Assembly (NCBI RefSeq): GCF_013346665.1
Contig: NZ_JABVBB010000021.1
Coordinates: forward strand, 434,001 to 498,000
DNA: 64,000 bases
Direction: 5' to 3'
DNA from: Sulfitobacter maritimus
GTDB lineage: Bacteria; Pseudomonadota; Alphaproteobacteria; Rhodobacterales; Rhodobacteraceae
Positions within the stretch are counted from its first letter, which is position 1. Each line of letters starts with the position of its first letter. Below, in pieces: positions 8,225-19,879 of the stretch. A model generated the notes under the pieces. It was not told the DNA's origin. It was given only the letters and a program-made list of their open reading frames with translations, and made no database searches. A program made the translations under genes and the position numbers.

Positions 8225-9253
8225 TCATGGGAAGAGCGGAGCCATCATTAGCCCCTCGGTTTCATCCAACCCCAGCATCAGATTGGCGTTCTGCAACGCC
8301 TGCCCGCTGGAGCCTTTGGTCAGATTGTCGAGCGCCGCGACCACGGTGGCGCGGCCGGCCTGACGGTCCGCCACGACGCCGATATGGCAAAAGTTCGAGC
8401 CGCGCACATGCCGCGTGCTGGGGGCTTCGCCCAAGGGGAGCACTTTGATAAAGGGTTCTTCGGCATATGCGGTTTTCAGAGTGTCATGAATGGCTTGCGC
8501 GTCACCCTTAACGTAACAGGTCGCCAGAATACCCCGGTTTGCTGGCACAAGATGCGGGGTGAATTGCACCTGAACGGGCCGACCCGCAATGGCGGAGAAC
8601 TCCTGATCGAACTCGCCTAAATGCCGGTGCGTGCTGCCGAGCGCATAGGCATGATACCCCTCGCTCAGCTCCGCATGCAGCAAGTTTTCTTTCAGCGAGC
8701 GCCCCGCCCCGGATACCGCGCATTTCAGGTCTAGTATGATGTCATCAAGATCAATCACGCCTGCAGCGATCAGCGGGCGCAGAGCAAATTGCCCGGTGGC
8801 TGCATTGCACCCGGTGCCCGCCACCAACCGCGCGGCGGCGATTTCTTTGCGGTAGAACTCGGTCAGACCGTAGACCGCCTCTTTCTGCTGCTCGACCGCG
8901 GCATGGGCGTTGCCGTACCATTTTTCATAAGCCTCAGGGTCGCGCAGGCGGAAGTCGGCGGAGAGGTCAACGATCTTCAGGTCCTTCGGCAGCGCCGAGA
9001 TCACCTCCTGCGACGTCTTATGCGGTAGAGCACAGAAGCACAGGTCAATCTGCGAAAAATCGATCTCGTCGATCGTGACCAACGCAGGCAGGTCAAGATG
9101 CCGCAAATGTGGGAAAACGTCAGCCATGCGTTGACCCGCCTTGGAGTTCGCGCCCAAAGCGGCAATGCGCATTGACGAATGACCAGCAACAAGCCGGATA
9201 AGCTCTGCCCCGGTATAGCCGGAAGCGCCAAGGATTGCGATGTTCTGGGTCAT
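8225..9253 (-). CDS. argC: N-acetyl-gamma-glutamyl-phosphate reductase
   Basis: 342 residues, type 1 ArgC. The NADPH-binding start reads [15 protein letters not shown] and the active-site Cys149 lies in [12 protein letters not shown]. It reduces N-acetylglutamyl phosphate to the semialdehyde in arginine biosynthesis. The ribosome binding site GAGGGG precedes ATG 9253. No other arg gene is in the window. The gene sits 36 bases downstream of murI and directly upstream of ccmE on the same strand. Confidence 0.96.
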   Translation of the reverse strand: MTQNIAILGASGYTGAELIRLVAGHSSMRIAALGANSKAGQRMADVFPHLRHLDLPALVTIDEIDFSQIDLCFCALPHKTSQEVISALPKDLKIVDLSADFRLRDPEAYEKWYGNAHAAVEQQKEAVYGLTEFYRKEIAAARLVAGTGCNAATGQFALRPLIAAGVIDLDDIILDLKCAVSGAGRSLKENLLHAELSEGYHAYALGSTHRHLGEFDQEFSAIAGRPVQVQFTPHLVPANRGILATCYVKGDAQAIHDTLKTAYAEEPFIKVLPLGEAPSTRHVRGSNFCHIGVVADRQAGRATVVAALDNLTKGSSGQALQNANLMLGLDETEGLMMAPLFP

Positions 9254-9289
9254 GGTTTGCCCCTCGTTCGGACGGTAATTACAGCAGGC

Positions 9290-10099
9290 TCAGGCGGCGG
9301 TGAAGGTGATCTGACGTCGCAGGAACTGCGTGGCACGGTCGCTCACACGGGCCGGATCGCCGGTGGTGAGGAATGCCGCTTCGCCCTTGCCGATCATTTC
9401 AGGACGCCGCTCAAGGTAATCCGCGAGCGACTCTGCCACCAATTCCGCTTGGGAGAACACTTGAACCTGCGGCCCGAGTGCGGCCTGAAATGCCTCTTGC
9501 AGCAGGGGGTAATGGGTGCACCCCAGAATGGCGGCATCCGGCTCTGGCATTTTTCGTTTGAGCGCATCGACATGGCTGCGCACCAGCGCTTCGGCAAGGA
9601 TCATATCGCCCTCTTCGATGGCATCCACCACGCCGCCGCAGGCCTGCGCTTCGACGTCTACGCCAATGGCGCGGAAGGACAATTCGCGTTGGAAAGCGCG
9701 GCTCGACACTGTGGCGGGCGTGGCAAAAAGCGCCACATGGTTCACCGCAACCTCGCGCGGCGGGGAGTTGTCGCCCCACTGCCGCTCGGTCATTGCCTCA
9801 ATCAGTGGCACAAAGACGCCCAGCACGCGCTTATCGCGCGGCACCCAGGTCTCTTGCATCCGCCGCAGCGCCGCCGCTGATGCCGTGTTGCAGGCCAGAA
9901 CGACCAAATCACAGCCCGCATCGAACAACCGCTGTACCGCAGCGCAGGTCAGCTCATATATATCGTCCGGCTTGCGTACGCCGTATGGCGCATGGGCGCT
10001 GTCAGCGAGATAGACAAAATCGACGTCAGGAAGACGCTCTTGCACCTTGGCCCAAACGGTCAGCCCGCCGAGACCGGAATCGAAAATACCAACTGCCAT
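9290..10099 (-). CDS. murI: Glutamate racemase
   Basis: 269 residues. The two catalytic cysteines are Cys70 ([11 protein letters not shown]) and Cys194 ([11 protein letters not shown]), and the N-terminus [13 protein letters not shown] is the family signature. It supplies D-glutamate for peptidoglycan. It is the first gene of the leftward run murI-argC-ccmE-endolysin-holin-ccmF-ccmH. The 10-mer TGTCACCTAA lies 8 bases upstream of the start (10107-10116) and again at 10217-10226. Confidence 0.95.
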   Translation of the reverse strand: MAVGIFDSGLGGLTVWAKVQERLPDVDFVYLADSAHAPYGVRKPDDIYELTCAAVQRLFDAGCDLVVLACNTASAAALRRMQETWVPRDKRVLGVFVPLIEAMTERQWGDNSPPREVAVNHVALFATPATVSSRAFQRELSFRAIGVDVEAQACGGVVDAIEEGDMILAEALVRSHVDALKRKMPEPDAAILGCTHYPLLQEAFQAALGPQVQVFSQAELVAESLADYLERRPEMIGKGEAAFLTTGDPARVSDRATQFLRRQITFTAA

Positions 10100-10244
10100 G
10101 GTTCGTTGTCACCTAAACTGGGGCCGGACCTGCCCGGCTTCAGGAGACTCATAAGAGGCTTTGGCAGGGAAATCCATGGGCGCCGTGGCATGTTCCGCAG
10201 GGCGACCACGTCCACCTGTCACCTAAGCATCACCAGCCAAAACA

Positions 10245-10277
10245 AAAGCGCCAGACCCGTCGTAGGTCTGGCGCTTT
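10245..10277 (-). terminator. Rho-independent terminator after the indolepyruvate oxidoreductase gene
   Basis: A perfect 13-bp inverted repeat (AAAGCGCCAGACC and its complement) with a 7-base loop, flanked by A on one side and T on the other. It lies about 50 bases beyond the 3' end of the leftward gene at 10326. Confidence 0.85.
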
Positions 10278-10325
10278 GCCACAGTCATCGCGCCCCAGTC
10301 GCGGGCGATTAACTTTCGCAGGTGA

Positions 10326-13300
10326 TTACTCCGCCGCCTTGGCCGTTGCGGTGCCACCCGCGCGGATCACCGCCAGCAGTTCCTCGCGGCGTTTGGCGGC
10401 TTTCAACTCGGCAGCCTGTTTCACCGGCCCGAACCCGCGAATTTGCAAGGGCAGTTCCGCCAAGGCCACAATTGCCTCACGCGTTTGATCGGTCAGCTTG
10501 GGCAGCACCTCGGCCATATCCGCTTCATATTGTTTGATCAGCGCCCGCTCCATCTTGCGCTCAGCGGTATAGCCGAAGGGATCAAAGGGCGTGCCGCGCA
10601 AGCCCTTGAACTTGGCCATGACCCGCAGCGGCCCTTCGAGCCACTGGCCGAACTCGCGTTTCTGCGGACGGCCATTTGGCCCCATCTTGGACAGCAGCGG
10701 CGGCGCCATGTGGAAGGTCATTTTAAAGTCGCCGTCAAACTCAGCCCGCGCCTTGTCGCGGCTGGTGATGAGCAGACGCGCGACTTCGTATTCGTCCTTG
10801 TAGCTCAACAGCTTATGATAGCCCAAAGCCACTGCCGCTTTGACGTCACGATCTTCAATCCCGTCGAGCATCTTAGCGTAACGCTTCGCCAATCCGCTGC
10901 CTTGATAGGCGGTCAGATGGTTCTTGCGGAAGGCGATTTTGTCGTTAAGCGACTTGGGCAGTTCCACCACTTTCGGCTGGCTGACTGCTTTTGCATCCTC
11001 AGGATAAAGCACCGCCCAACGGCCAATCTCAAAGGCCCGCATATTGCGCTCAACAGCGGCCCCATTCATGCGGATTGCTTCGTGCAGGCTCTCCAAGGTC
11101 AACGGCAGCAAGCCCCGCTGCCACGCCGCGCCAAAGATCATCATGTTGGAAAAGATCGAGTCGCCCAAAGCCGCTTTGGCCAGATCAGAGGCGTCGAACA
11201 TCGCCACATCGTCCTTCAACCGCGCCTCCAATGCCAAGGACAAACGGTCGTAGGGCATCTGGAATTCGGTATCGCGGGTGAAATCGCCGGTGATAATCTG
11301 ATGCGAGTTCACAACGGCCCCGGTGCGGCCAGCACGGGTCAGCCCCAGCGTCTTGTGGCCCGCCGAGACCACCAGATCGCCACCGATCAGCGCATGGGCC
11401 TCGCCCGTGGCCACACGGATCGCGCTGATGTCCTCAGGCCGCTCAGCCAAACGGCAATGGATATGCACCGCACCGCCCTTCTGCGCGAGACCGGCCATCT
11501 CCATCATGCCCGCACCCTTGCCATCTAATTGTGCCGCCTGCGCCAGCAACGCGCCGATGGTCACAACGCCAGTGCCGCCCACGCCGGTGATGACGACGTT
11601 ATGAGTGCCGTTGATTTCTGGCAGGTCAGGCATCGGCAGATCGGGGATGGTCAGTTCTGTGGTGGGGTCTTTACGCACCTTCGCGCCTTCCAGCGTCAGG
11701 AAGGAAGGGCAGAAGCCGTCGAGGCAGGAGAAGTCCTTATTGCAGGAGGATTGGTCAATCGCCCGCTTGCGGCCCAACTCGGTCTCATTGGGCACTACGG
11801 CCACACAGTTGGATTGCACGCCACAATCGCCGCAGCCCTCACAGACGTCCTCATTAATAAACACCCGCTTGTCCGGATCGGGGAACAGTCCGCGCTTGCG
11901 GCGGCGGCGTTTTTCGGCGGCGCAGGTCTGAATATAGACAATTGCGCTGACGCCCTCATGCTCCCGGTAGGCCTTTTGAACATTGGGCATCTCGGCCCGC
12001 TCATGCACTTCAACGCCTTTGAAGCGCGTGAGGTCGACATCTTCTTTCTCGTCATAGACCACGGCGATGTTCTTCACGCCCATCGCTTTGAGTTCTTCGA
12101 CGATGCGGTACGCGTCGAGATCGCCCTCATTATGCTGGCCGCCCGTCATGGCAACCGCATCATTGTAGAGGATTTTGTAGGTGATATTGGTCCCCGCCGC
12201 GATGGCCGCGCGGATCGCCTGCACGCCGGAGTGGTTGTAGGTGCCGTCGCCAAGGTTCTGGAACACGTGTTTGGTGTTGGAGAACGGCGCCTCCCCGATC
12301 CAGTTCGCGCCCTCGCCGCCCATATGGGTAAAGCCGGTGGTCTCGCGGTCCATCCACTGCACCATATAGTGACAGCCGATGCCCGCGTAGGCGCGTGACC
12401 CTTCCGGCACTTTGGTCGAGGAGTTATGCGGGCAGCCTGCGCAATAGTACGGCAACCGTGCCGCTATATCCTCAGCATTGTCCGAGCGGCGTGCCTCGTT
12501 CAGCGCCTCCAGCCCGGCGCGGATGCCATCGGTTTCGCGGCCTTCTTCCAAGAGAATACCACCAATTTTCTCAGCAATCAGGATCGGGTCCAACGCGCCG
12601 CGCGTCGGGAACAGTTCCTCCCCATGCTCCATGCCCGCGCCACCCTTGTGCCAGCCATAGACGCGGCGATGGGTATCGTTGAACAGCGCTTCTTTGATCT
12701 GAATTTCGATCAGTTTGCGCTTTTCTTCAACAACCACGATCAGATCGAGCCCTTCAGCCCATTCATGGAAGCCCTGCATGTCCAACGGGAAGGTCTGGCC
12801 GATCTTATAGGTCGTGATCCCAAGCCGTTCGGCCTCGTTCTCGTCGATATTCAGCAGGCTCAACGCATGGACCAAATCAAGCCAGTTCTTACCCGCAGCC
12901 GCAAAGCCAATCTTGGCCCCGCGCTTGCCCCACATTCGTTTGTCCATCTTGTTGGCGTGCGAAAACGCCTCCGCCGCGAAACGCTTGTAGTCGATCATCC
13001 GCGCCTCTTGCAGGTGCGGCGTGTCGCCCAAGCGGATGCTCAAGCCGCCATCGGGCATGTCAAAATCTGGCGTGATCAGTTTCATCCGGTTCGGATCGCC
13101 GTTGACGACACTGGTGGCCTCCACGGTGTCCTTCATCGTCTTCAGGCCAACCCAGAGGCCAGAGAACCGGCTCAGCGCCCAGCCATAGATACCGTAGTCC
13201 AAGATTTCCTGCACACCGGCGGGCGAGACGACAGGCATATAGGCATCCACCATCGCCCATTCCGACTGGTGTAATACGGTGGAGGATTCGCCCGTATGGT

Positions 13301-13739
13301 CATCCCCCATCGCCATCAACACACCGCCGTGGGGCGAGGTGCCGGCCATATTGGCATGACGCATCACATCCCCGGTGCGGTCCACGCCCGGCCCCTTGCC
13401 GTACCACAGGCCGAAAACGCCGTCGTATTTCCCTTCGCCGCGCAGTTCCGCCTGCTGGCTCCCCCAAAGCATCGTCGCCGCGAGGTCCTCGTTCAAACCC
13501 GGCTCAAAGCGCACGTTATGCTCGGCCAATTTCTTCTCGGCCCGCTGCATTTGCAAGTCCACCGCGCCCAGTGGGCTGCCGCGATAGCCGGTCACATAGC
13601 CTGCCGTATTCAACCCCGCCGCCTTGTCGCGGGCCGATTGCATCATCATGAGCCGCACCAGCGCCTGCGTGCCGTTCAGCAGCACCGGGCTTTTCTCAAG
13701 GTCGAAACGGTCGTTGAGTGAAATCTTCTGCGTTGTCAT
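10326..13739 (-). CDS. Indolepyruvate ferredoxin oxidoreductase, fused alpha/beta type
   Basis: 1137 residues, a single-chain 2-oxoacid:ferredoxin oxidoreductase. Thiamine diphosphate-binding features appear near residue 500 (GDGTYNHSG, YNDAVAMTGGQ). A ferredoxin-like segment is near 630-645 (NEDVCEGCGDCG) with CNKDFSCLDGFC after it, and the gamma domain is near 720 (GVGGTGVVTIGALL). It should oxidatively decarboxylate arylpyruvates from aromatic amino acids to acyl-CoA. Start 13739 is supported by GGAGG upstream. It is divergent from the LysR gene at 13908, which may regulate it. The fused form is common in aerobic alpha- and betaproteobacteria; exact substrate is inferred from family only. 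Confidence 0.88.
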   Translation of the reverse strand: MTTQKISLNDRFDLEKSPVLLNGTQALVRLMMMQSARDKAAGLNTAGYVTGYRGSPLGAVDLQMQRAEKKLAEHNVRFEPGLNEDLAATMLWGSQQAELRGEGKYDGVFGLWYGKGPGVDRTGDVMRHANMAGTSPHGGVLMAMGDDHTGESSTVLHQSEWAMVDAYMPVVSPAGVQEILDYGIYGWALSRFSGLWVGLKTMKDTVEATSVVNGDPNRMKLITPDFDMPDGGLSIRLGDTPHLQEARMIDYKRFAAEAFSHANKMDKRMWGKRGAKIGFAAAGKNWLDLVHALSLLNIDENEAERLGITTYKIGQTFPLDMQGFHEWAEGLDLIVVVEEKRKLIEIQIKEALFNDTHRRVYGWHKGGAGMEHGEELFPTRGALDPILIAEKIGGILLEEGRETDGIRAGLEALNEARRSDNAEDIAARLPYYCAGCPHNSSTKVPEGSRAYAGIGCHYMVQWMDRETTGFTHMGGEGANWIGEAPFSNTKHVFQNLGDGTYNHSGVQAIRAAIAAGTNITYKILYNDAVAMTGGQHNEGDLDAYRIVEELKAMGVKNIAVVYDEKEDVDLTRFKGVEVHERAEMPNVQKAYREHEGVSAIVYIQTCAAEKRRRRKRGLFPDPDKRVFINEDVCEGCGDCGVQSNCVAVVPNETELGRKRAIDQSSCNKDFSCLDGFCPSFLTLEGAKVRKDPTTELTIPDLPMPDLPEINGTHNVVITGVGGTGVVTIGALLAQAAQLDGKGAGMMEMAGLAQKGGAVHIHCRLAERPEDISAIRVATGEAHALIGGDLVVSAGHKTLGLTRAGRTGAVVNSHQIITGDFTRDTEFQMPYDRLSLALEARLKDDVAMFDASDLAKAALGDSIFSNMMIFGAAWQRGLLPLTLESLHEAIRMNGAAVERNMRAFEIGRWAVLYPEDAKAVSQPKVVELPKSLNDKIAFRKNHLTAYQGSGLAKRYAKMLDGIEDRDVKAAVALGYHKLLSYKDEYEVARLLITSRDKARAEFDGDFKMTFHMAPPLLSKMGPNGRPQKREFGQWLEGPLRVMAKFKGLRGTPFDPFGYTAERKMERALIKQYEADMAEVLPKLTDQTREAIVALAELPLQIRGFGPVKQAAELKAAKRREELLAVIRAGGTATAKAAE

Positions 13740-13779
13740 GGCGGGCCTCCCTAGCACGTCAGTCTTGCGTCATTTGCCC

Positions 13780-13810
13780 CTATATAGGTCACACTTGCTG
13801 ACCTGTATAG
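13780..13810. promoter_or_regulatory. 31-bp imperfect palindrome, probable operator in divergent promoter region
   Basis: Arms CTATATAGGTCA and TGACCTGTATAG with a 7-base centre differ at one position. It lies midway between the oxidoreductase start (13739) and the LysR start (13908). A second perfect palindrome, GCATCGCGCGATGC, is at 13827-13840. Binding by the adjacent LysR regulator or another dimeric regulator is inferred. Confidence 0.55.
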
Positions 13811-13907
13811 CAGGTTTTCCGCTGCGGCATCGCGCGATGCGATGCTTTGTGCTGTTTTCTCCCTGTTATTAAGATAGGAGAAAGGCTGGGCAAGGAAAGT
13901 ACGCGTC

Positions 13908-14819
13908 ATGGATTGGGACAAACTGAGAATTTTTCACGCGGTCGCGGATGCAGGGTCACTGACCCATGCGGGTGACAAGCTGAATCTGTCGCAATCCGCT
14001 GTCAGCCGGCAGATTCGCGGACTTGAGGAGCAATTGAACACCAACCTCTTCCACCGCCACGCGCGCGGGCTGATCCTGACCGAACAGGGCGAGCTTCTGT
14101 TCGACGCAACCTCGGCCATGGCCAAACGGCTCGACGCCGCCGCCGCGCGTATCCGCGACAGCGAAGAAGAGGTCTTTGGCGAGTTGCGTGTCACCACCAC
14201 AACCGGTTTCGGCACCCTCTGGCTCGCCCCGCGCCTGCCCAAACTCTATGAGCAATACCCCGACCTCAAAGTCGATCTGATGCTTGAAGAGCGCGTGCTT
14301 GACCTGCCCATGCGCGAGGCCGATGTCGCGATCCGCATGAAAGAGCCAAGCCAGGCCGATCTGATCCGCAAGCGCCTGATGTCCGTGCGCATGGGGCTCT
14401 ACGCCAGCCCCGAATACCTCAAGACCCATGGCACCCCAAAACGGCTCGAAGATATGGCCGATCACCGTTTGATCTGCCAGAACACCGACAGCGATCAAGT
14501 CGGCGCGGGCCTGCAACTGGTCAAAGAACTGATGATGTTCGACCTGCGCTCAATGCTAACGGTCAACAACTACTTTGGCGTCTTGCAGGGCGTGGTCCAC
14601 CACCTTGGCCTTGGTGTGCTGCCTAACTATCTGATTCAGGATTTCCCCGATATCGTGCAAGTGATGCCAGACATTGAATCCGCCGAAGTGCCGGTCTATC
14701 TCGCCTACCCAGAAGAACTGCGGCAGTCCAAACGCGTGGCGGCTTTCAAAGATTTCGTTCAAAAAGAGATCATTACCTACCGCAAGCAGTGGCGTGAGCG
14801 CACCGAGGGCGAGAGCTAG
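13908..14819 (+). CDS. LysR-family transcriptional regulator
   Basis: 303 residues. The N-terminal winged helix-turn-helix is clear (LRIFHAVADAGSLTHAG, then LSQSAVSRQIRGLEEQL) and the effector-binding domain covers about 90-295. The first residues MDWDKLRIFHAVADAGS resemble a conserved alphaproteobacterial subgroup. AGGAAAG precedes ATG 13908. The gene is divergent from the indolepyruvate oxidoreductase gene, with a 31-bp palindrome between them, so control of that gene is a reasonable inference. The ligand is unknown. Confidence 0.92.
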   Translation: MDWDKLRIFHAVADAGSLTHAGDKLNLSQSAVSRQIRGLEEQLNTNLFHRHARGLILTEQGELLFDATSAMAKRLDAAAARIRDSEEEVFGELRVTTTTGFGTLWLAPRLPKLYEQYPDLKVDLMLEERVLDLPMREADVAIRMKEPSQADLIRKRLMSVRMGLYASPEYLKTHGTPKRLEDMADHRLICQNTDSDQVGAGLQLVKELMMFDLRSMLTVNNYFGVLQGVVHHLGLGVLPNYLIQDFPDIVQVMPDIESAEVPVYLAYPEELRQSKRVAAFKDFVQKEIITYRKQWRERTEGES

Positions 14820-14932
14820 ACCGTCCCTAACCCGGCCCAGCCATGCAGAAAACGCATAGCGGCCATGATGACTTGCCATGTTAAATAGCCTTGATCTGAG
14901 CAGCACTGCCTCTTATTTGCTCGTTATGAAGA

Positions 14933-15006
14933 TTGACAGCCCGAGGGCGCGTCGCTTCATACCTCCCTGTTGGACTTGGCCGAGCTTTTAGCTCGGCCTT
15001 TTTTTT
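14933..15006 (+). ncRNA. Possible short RNA or leader with strong terminator upstream of purL
   Basis: A perfect -35 box TTGACA (14933-14938) is followed 17 bases later by a weak -10 (TTCATA, 14956-14961). About 17 bases further is an intrinsic terminator: GGCCGAGC, loop TTTTA, GCTCGGCC, then eight T (14978-15006). A transcript of about 40 bases containing the anti-Shine-Dalgarno-like CCUCCC would result. Alternatively this is simply the terminator of the upstream LysR gene, 160 bases away. Confidence 0.3.
14978..15006 (+). terminator. Rho-independent terminator between LysR gene and purL
   Basis: An 8-bp GC-rich perfect stem with a 5-base loop is followed by eight consecutive T. It is the strongest plus-strand terminator in the window. 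purL must therefore be transcribed mainly from the 112 bases downstream, or through antitermination. Confidence 0.9.
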
Positions 15007-15118
15007 GCCCATGCTTTTGGGGTGGCTGACGTCTTTCCGCCCCAAGGGGTGCAAACCCCCTTCCCCCCCGGCAATCCCCCTTGTATGAGGGCGCAAACGC
15101 GCCAGTCGGGGAATTTCC

Positions 15119-17278
<2,160 letters not shown>

Positions 17279-17294
17279 AAACTCTGGTTTCGGA

Positions 17295-17335
17295 GCCGCC
17301 CTTGCTTGGGACCAAACGGTCGCGCGCAGGGCGGC
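17295..17335 (+). terminator. Hairpin downstream of purL, possible terminator
   Basis: GCCGCCC at 17295-17301 pairs with GGGCGGC at 17329-17335, starting 17 bases after the purL stop. There is no T run, so termination would need Rho or other factors. The rest of 17279-17495 shows no gene. Confidence 0.3.
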
Positions 17336-17495
17336 GGGGCAAGTTAAATCGCCGAGGGGCCCCTTTAGGGGATGCGGCTATTTCGCTTGAACCGACGACA
17401 GGCGGGTGACAGGCCGGGACCGAGTAAGGGTGGCTTTGAAACCTTCTGGTTTTGGTGAGCCCCGCAGCCCCGCGCCCGCCAAGTTCAGCGCCCTT

Positions 17496-18770
17496 CTACC
17501 GTTCTCCCCCCGGCCCGCCGGCCGCGATGCCTGCCATCATACGTGCTTTCTCTCCCAAATCGTCAGGCCGGGAAATCGCCTCTGCCAGTGCTTCCAGCGA
17601 TGCGATGGAGTGGCCTGCGCGAAAACTATCGACAAAGGGCATCATCGCACGAATGCCCGCCGCCTTCGGCGCAAAACCGTCCCAGCGAAGCAAAGGATTA
17701 AGCCAGATCACCCGCTGTGCGCTGAGCTGCAACCGTTGCATCTGCCGCGCTAGCGCCTCGGGATCGTCCCTGTCCAACCCATCGGTGATCAACAGCACAA
17801 CGCTGCCGGAGCCCATCACACGGCGAGACCAATCGCGGTTAAACGCAGCCAGAGCCGCGCCAATGCGGGTACCACCCTCCCAATCCTGCGCCTGCGCCCC
17901 GGCGGCGGCGAGGGCGGCATCGACGTCGCGTGTGGTCAGATGGCGGGTGATATTGGTCAACCGCGTCCCAAAGGTAAATCCATGGACCTGCGCCCAGCCC
18001 GCGCCTTTGCGGTTGGCGACGGCATGGAGGAAATGCAAAATCACGCGGCTATATTGGCTCATAGAGCCGGAAATATCACACAACACCACAAGGTTCGGCA
18101 GACGCGGCCGCGGGCGGGTGCGGTGGAGCTTGGCCATCTCGCCCCCCCGGCGCAACGCGGCCCGCATGCTGCGCGCTGCATCAATGCGCCCCTGAGCGCA
18201 GGCGTTATGGCGTCGGCTCGGCATGGGCGGCACGGGAAGGTCAAGCCGTGCCAACATCCGTTTGGCCTGCGCCATTTCCGCAAGGCTCATTTGCTCAAAA
18301 TCAAGGGTCCGGAGGCGCTCGCGGGCGGACATGGTCAGGCTAGCATCGACTTCCACCAGCGTCTCTTCGGTATCCTCAGGCGTGTCGGGTTGAGGTGCCA
18401 TCGCGCCATCCAACAGCGCCTCCGCCGCGCGTTTTTCTGCGGGCGAGGCCGGGCGGTCTTCCTGCACGCCGCGGATCGCGGGCAGCATGGCGGCCATCAT
18501 ATGTTCCAGATAGCGCGGATCGCGCCAATAAAGGCGAAAGATCTGCGCAAAGACCCGCGACTGTTCCGGGCGGCTTACGAAACAGGCATGGAGGGTCCAG
18601 TAAAAATCGCGCCTGCTGGTAAAGCCGACCGTCGCCACCGCCTGCACTGCATCAACCACACGCCCCGGTCCGATCGACAGGCCCGCCCGGCGCAAGGCGC
18701 GGGCGAAATGAGTGATATTGCCCGCAAGTTTCGGATCATCCGGCAGGTCGAGAGGAAGCTGTTCAGCCAT
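17496..18770 (-). CDS. VWA-domain protein of the CoxE family
   Basis: 424 residues. The N-terminal helical part is followed by an acidic linker (about 128-143) and a von Willebrand A domain. The metal-ion-dependent adhesion site is intact: Asp232, Ser234 and Ser236 in CDISGSMSQY, plus GGTRIG and ITDGLDRDD further on. CoxE proteins act with a MoxR-type AAA+ ATPase to mature metalloenzymes, classically inserting the Cu/Mo centre of CO dehydrogenase. The MoxR partner gene lies 60 bases upstream on the same strand. The CO-dehydrogenase-like cluster is about 23 kb away, so the client is not certain. Confidence 0.88.
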   Translation of the reverse strand: MAEQLPLDLPDDPKLAGNITHFARALRRAGLSIGPGRVVDAVQAVATVGFTSRRDFYWTLHACFVSRPEQSRVFAQIFRLYWRDPRYLEHMMAAMLPAIRGVQEDRPASPAEKRAAEALLDGAMAPQPDTPEDTEETLVEVDASLTMSARERLRTLDFEQMSLAEMAQAKRMLARLDLPVPPMPSRRHNACAQGRIDAARSMRAALRRGGEMAKLHRTRPRPRLPNLVVLCDISGSMSQYSRVILHFLHAVANRKGAGWAQVHGFTFGTRLTNITRHLTTRDVDAALAAAGAQAQDWEGGTRIGAALAAFNRDWSRRVMGSGSVVLLITDGLDRDDPEALARQMQRLQLSAQRVIWLNPLLRWDGFAPKAAGIRAMMPFVDSFRAGHSIASLEALAEAISRPDDLGEKARMMAGIAAGGPGGER

Positions 18771-18830
18771 ACAGAGCCGTCTGGAAGCGCTGCCCCCACC
18801 CCTCCCATGTTTCTTTTGCCAAAACGCGCA

Positions 18831-19739
18831 TCATTGCGGCGGCAGTGCTGCGCGGGCCTGCGCGAGAATGCGGGCGGCCTCAGAGCTTTGCAATTTGGCG
18901 ATGTCGTCTTGGTATTTCAGCACCGCACCGAGGGTATCGGCGATGACGTCAGGGCTGAGCGTTGTCACATCAAGCGCGAGGAGACATTTGGCCCAATCAA
19001 TTGTTTCGGCAACGCCGGGTTTCTTGAACAGATCCTCCGTGCGCAATTGTTGAACAAACGCCACAACCTCGCGGCTCAGATCGGCAGCGGCTTCTGGCGC
19101 ACGCGCTGACAGGATCGCCATTTCGCGCGCCGCATCTGGATAGTCGACCCAGTGATATAGACAACGGCGTTTGAGCGCATCATGCACTTCACGCGTTCGG
19201 TTAGATGTCAGAATGACAATCGGCGGCTCCGGCGCTTGGATGGTGCCAAGTTCGGGAATGGTCACCTGAAAATCGCTGAGCGCTTCCAGCAGGAAGGCCT
19301 CAAACGGTGCATCCGTGCGGTCGAGCTCGTCGATCAACAGCACCGGGGGGCCGGCAGGGTCTGGCCGCAGCGCTTGCAGTAGGGGGCGTTCAATGAGGTA
19401 GTCGTCGCTAAATAACTCATGCGTCAGCGCTTTGCGGTCGGCACCCCCGCCAGCCTCTGCGGTGCGAATGGCGACCATCTGCGCGGCAAAGTTCCATTCG
19501 TAGACGGCACTGGCCGCATCAAGCCCCTCATAGCATTGCAAGCGGATCAATCGGCGGTCCAACCCTGCTGCCAACGCCTTGGCGATCTCCGTTTTGCCCA
19601 CGCCTGCTTCGCCCTCCAGAAACAAGGGCCGTCCGAGCTTCAGACTCAGAAACAGCACCACCCCAAGCGCACGGTCGCAGACATAGCCTTGGCTGTCGAG
19701 CAAGTCTTGCACGGCCTCGATGGTATCTAGGTTTTTCAT
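18831..19739 (-). CDS. MoxR-family AAA+ ATPase (CoxD-like)
   Basis: 302 residues. Walker A GEAGVGKT is at 43-50, Walker B LLIDELD at 134-140, and the sensor Asn180 lies in ILTSN. MoxR ATPases are chaperone-like motors that pair with VWA proteins. Start 19739 (MKNLDTIEAV) is chosen because longer forms add a non-conserved Trp- and Leu-rich leader. The VWA gene follows on the same strand. The divergent region to the glycosyltransferase cluster is 140 bases. Likely role: maturation of a molybdo-enzyme such as the form II Cox complex at 42.5-46.4 kb; this is inference. Confidence 0.88.
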   Translation of the reverse strand: MKNLDTIEAVQDLLDSQGYVCDRALGVVLFLSLKLGRPLFLEGEAGVGKTEIAKALAAGLDRRLIRLQCYEGLDAASAVYEWNFAAQMVAIRTAEAGGGADRKALTHELFSDDYLIERPLLQALRPDPAGPPVLLIDELDRTDAPFEAFLLEALSDFQVTIPELGTIQAPEPPIVILTSNRTREVHDALKRRCLYHWVDYPDAAREMAILSARAPEAAADLSREVVAFVQQLRTEDLFKKPGVAETIDWAKCLLALDVTTLSPDVIADTLGAVLKYQDDIAKLQSSEAARILAQARAALPPQ

Positions 19740-19879
19740 AGACCTAGTGGTGCATTCCCACTGGACGCCGTCAAGGGCTTTGCACGCCACGCCGATTGAC
19801 GTGAATTGGGCCTGATGCCATAGTCTTAACCAATAATTGACGGCCATCGGGGACAACAGCCGGGGCCACAGGGGCAGAT

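Noticed and set aside
10443-13721. Several long frames opposite the indolepyruvate oxidoreductase
   Set aside because: All mirror the real minus-strand gene; no binding sites, no recognisable motifs.
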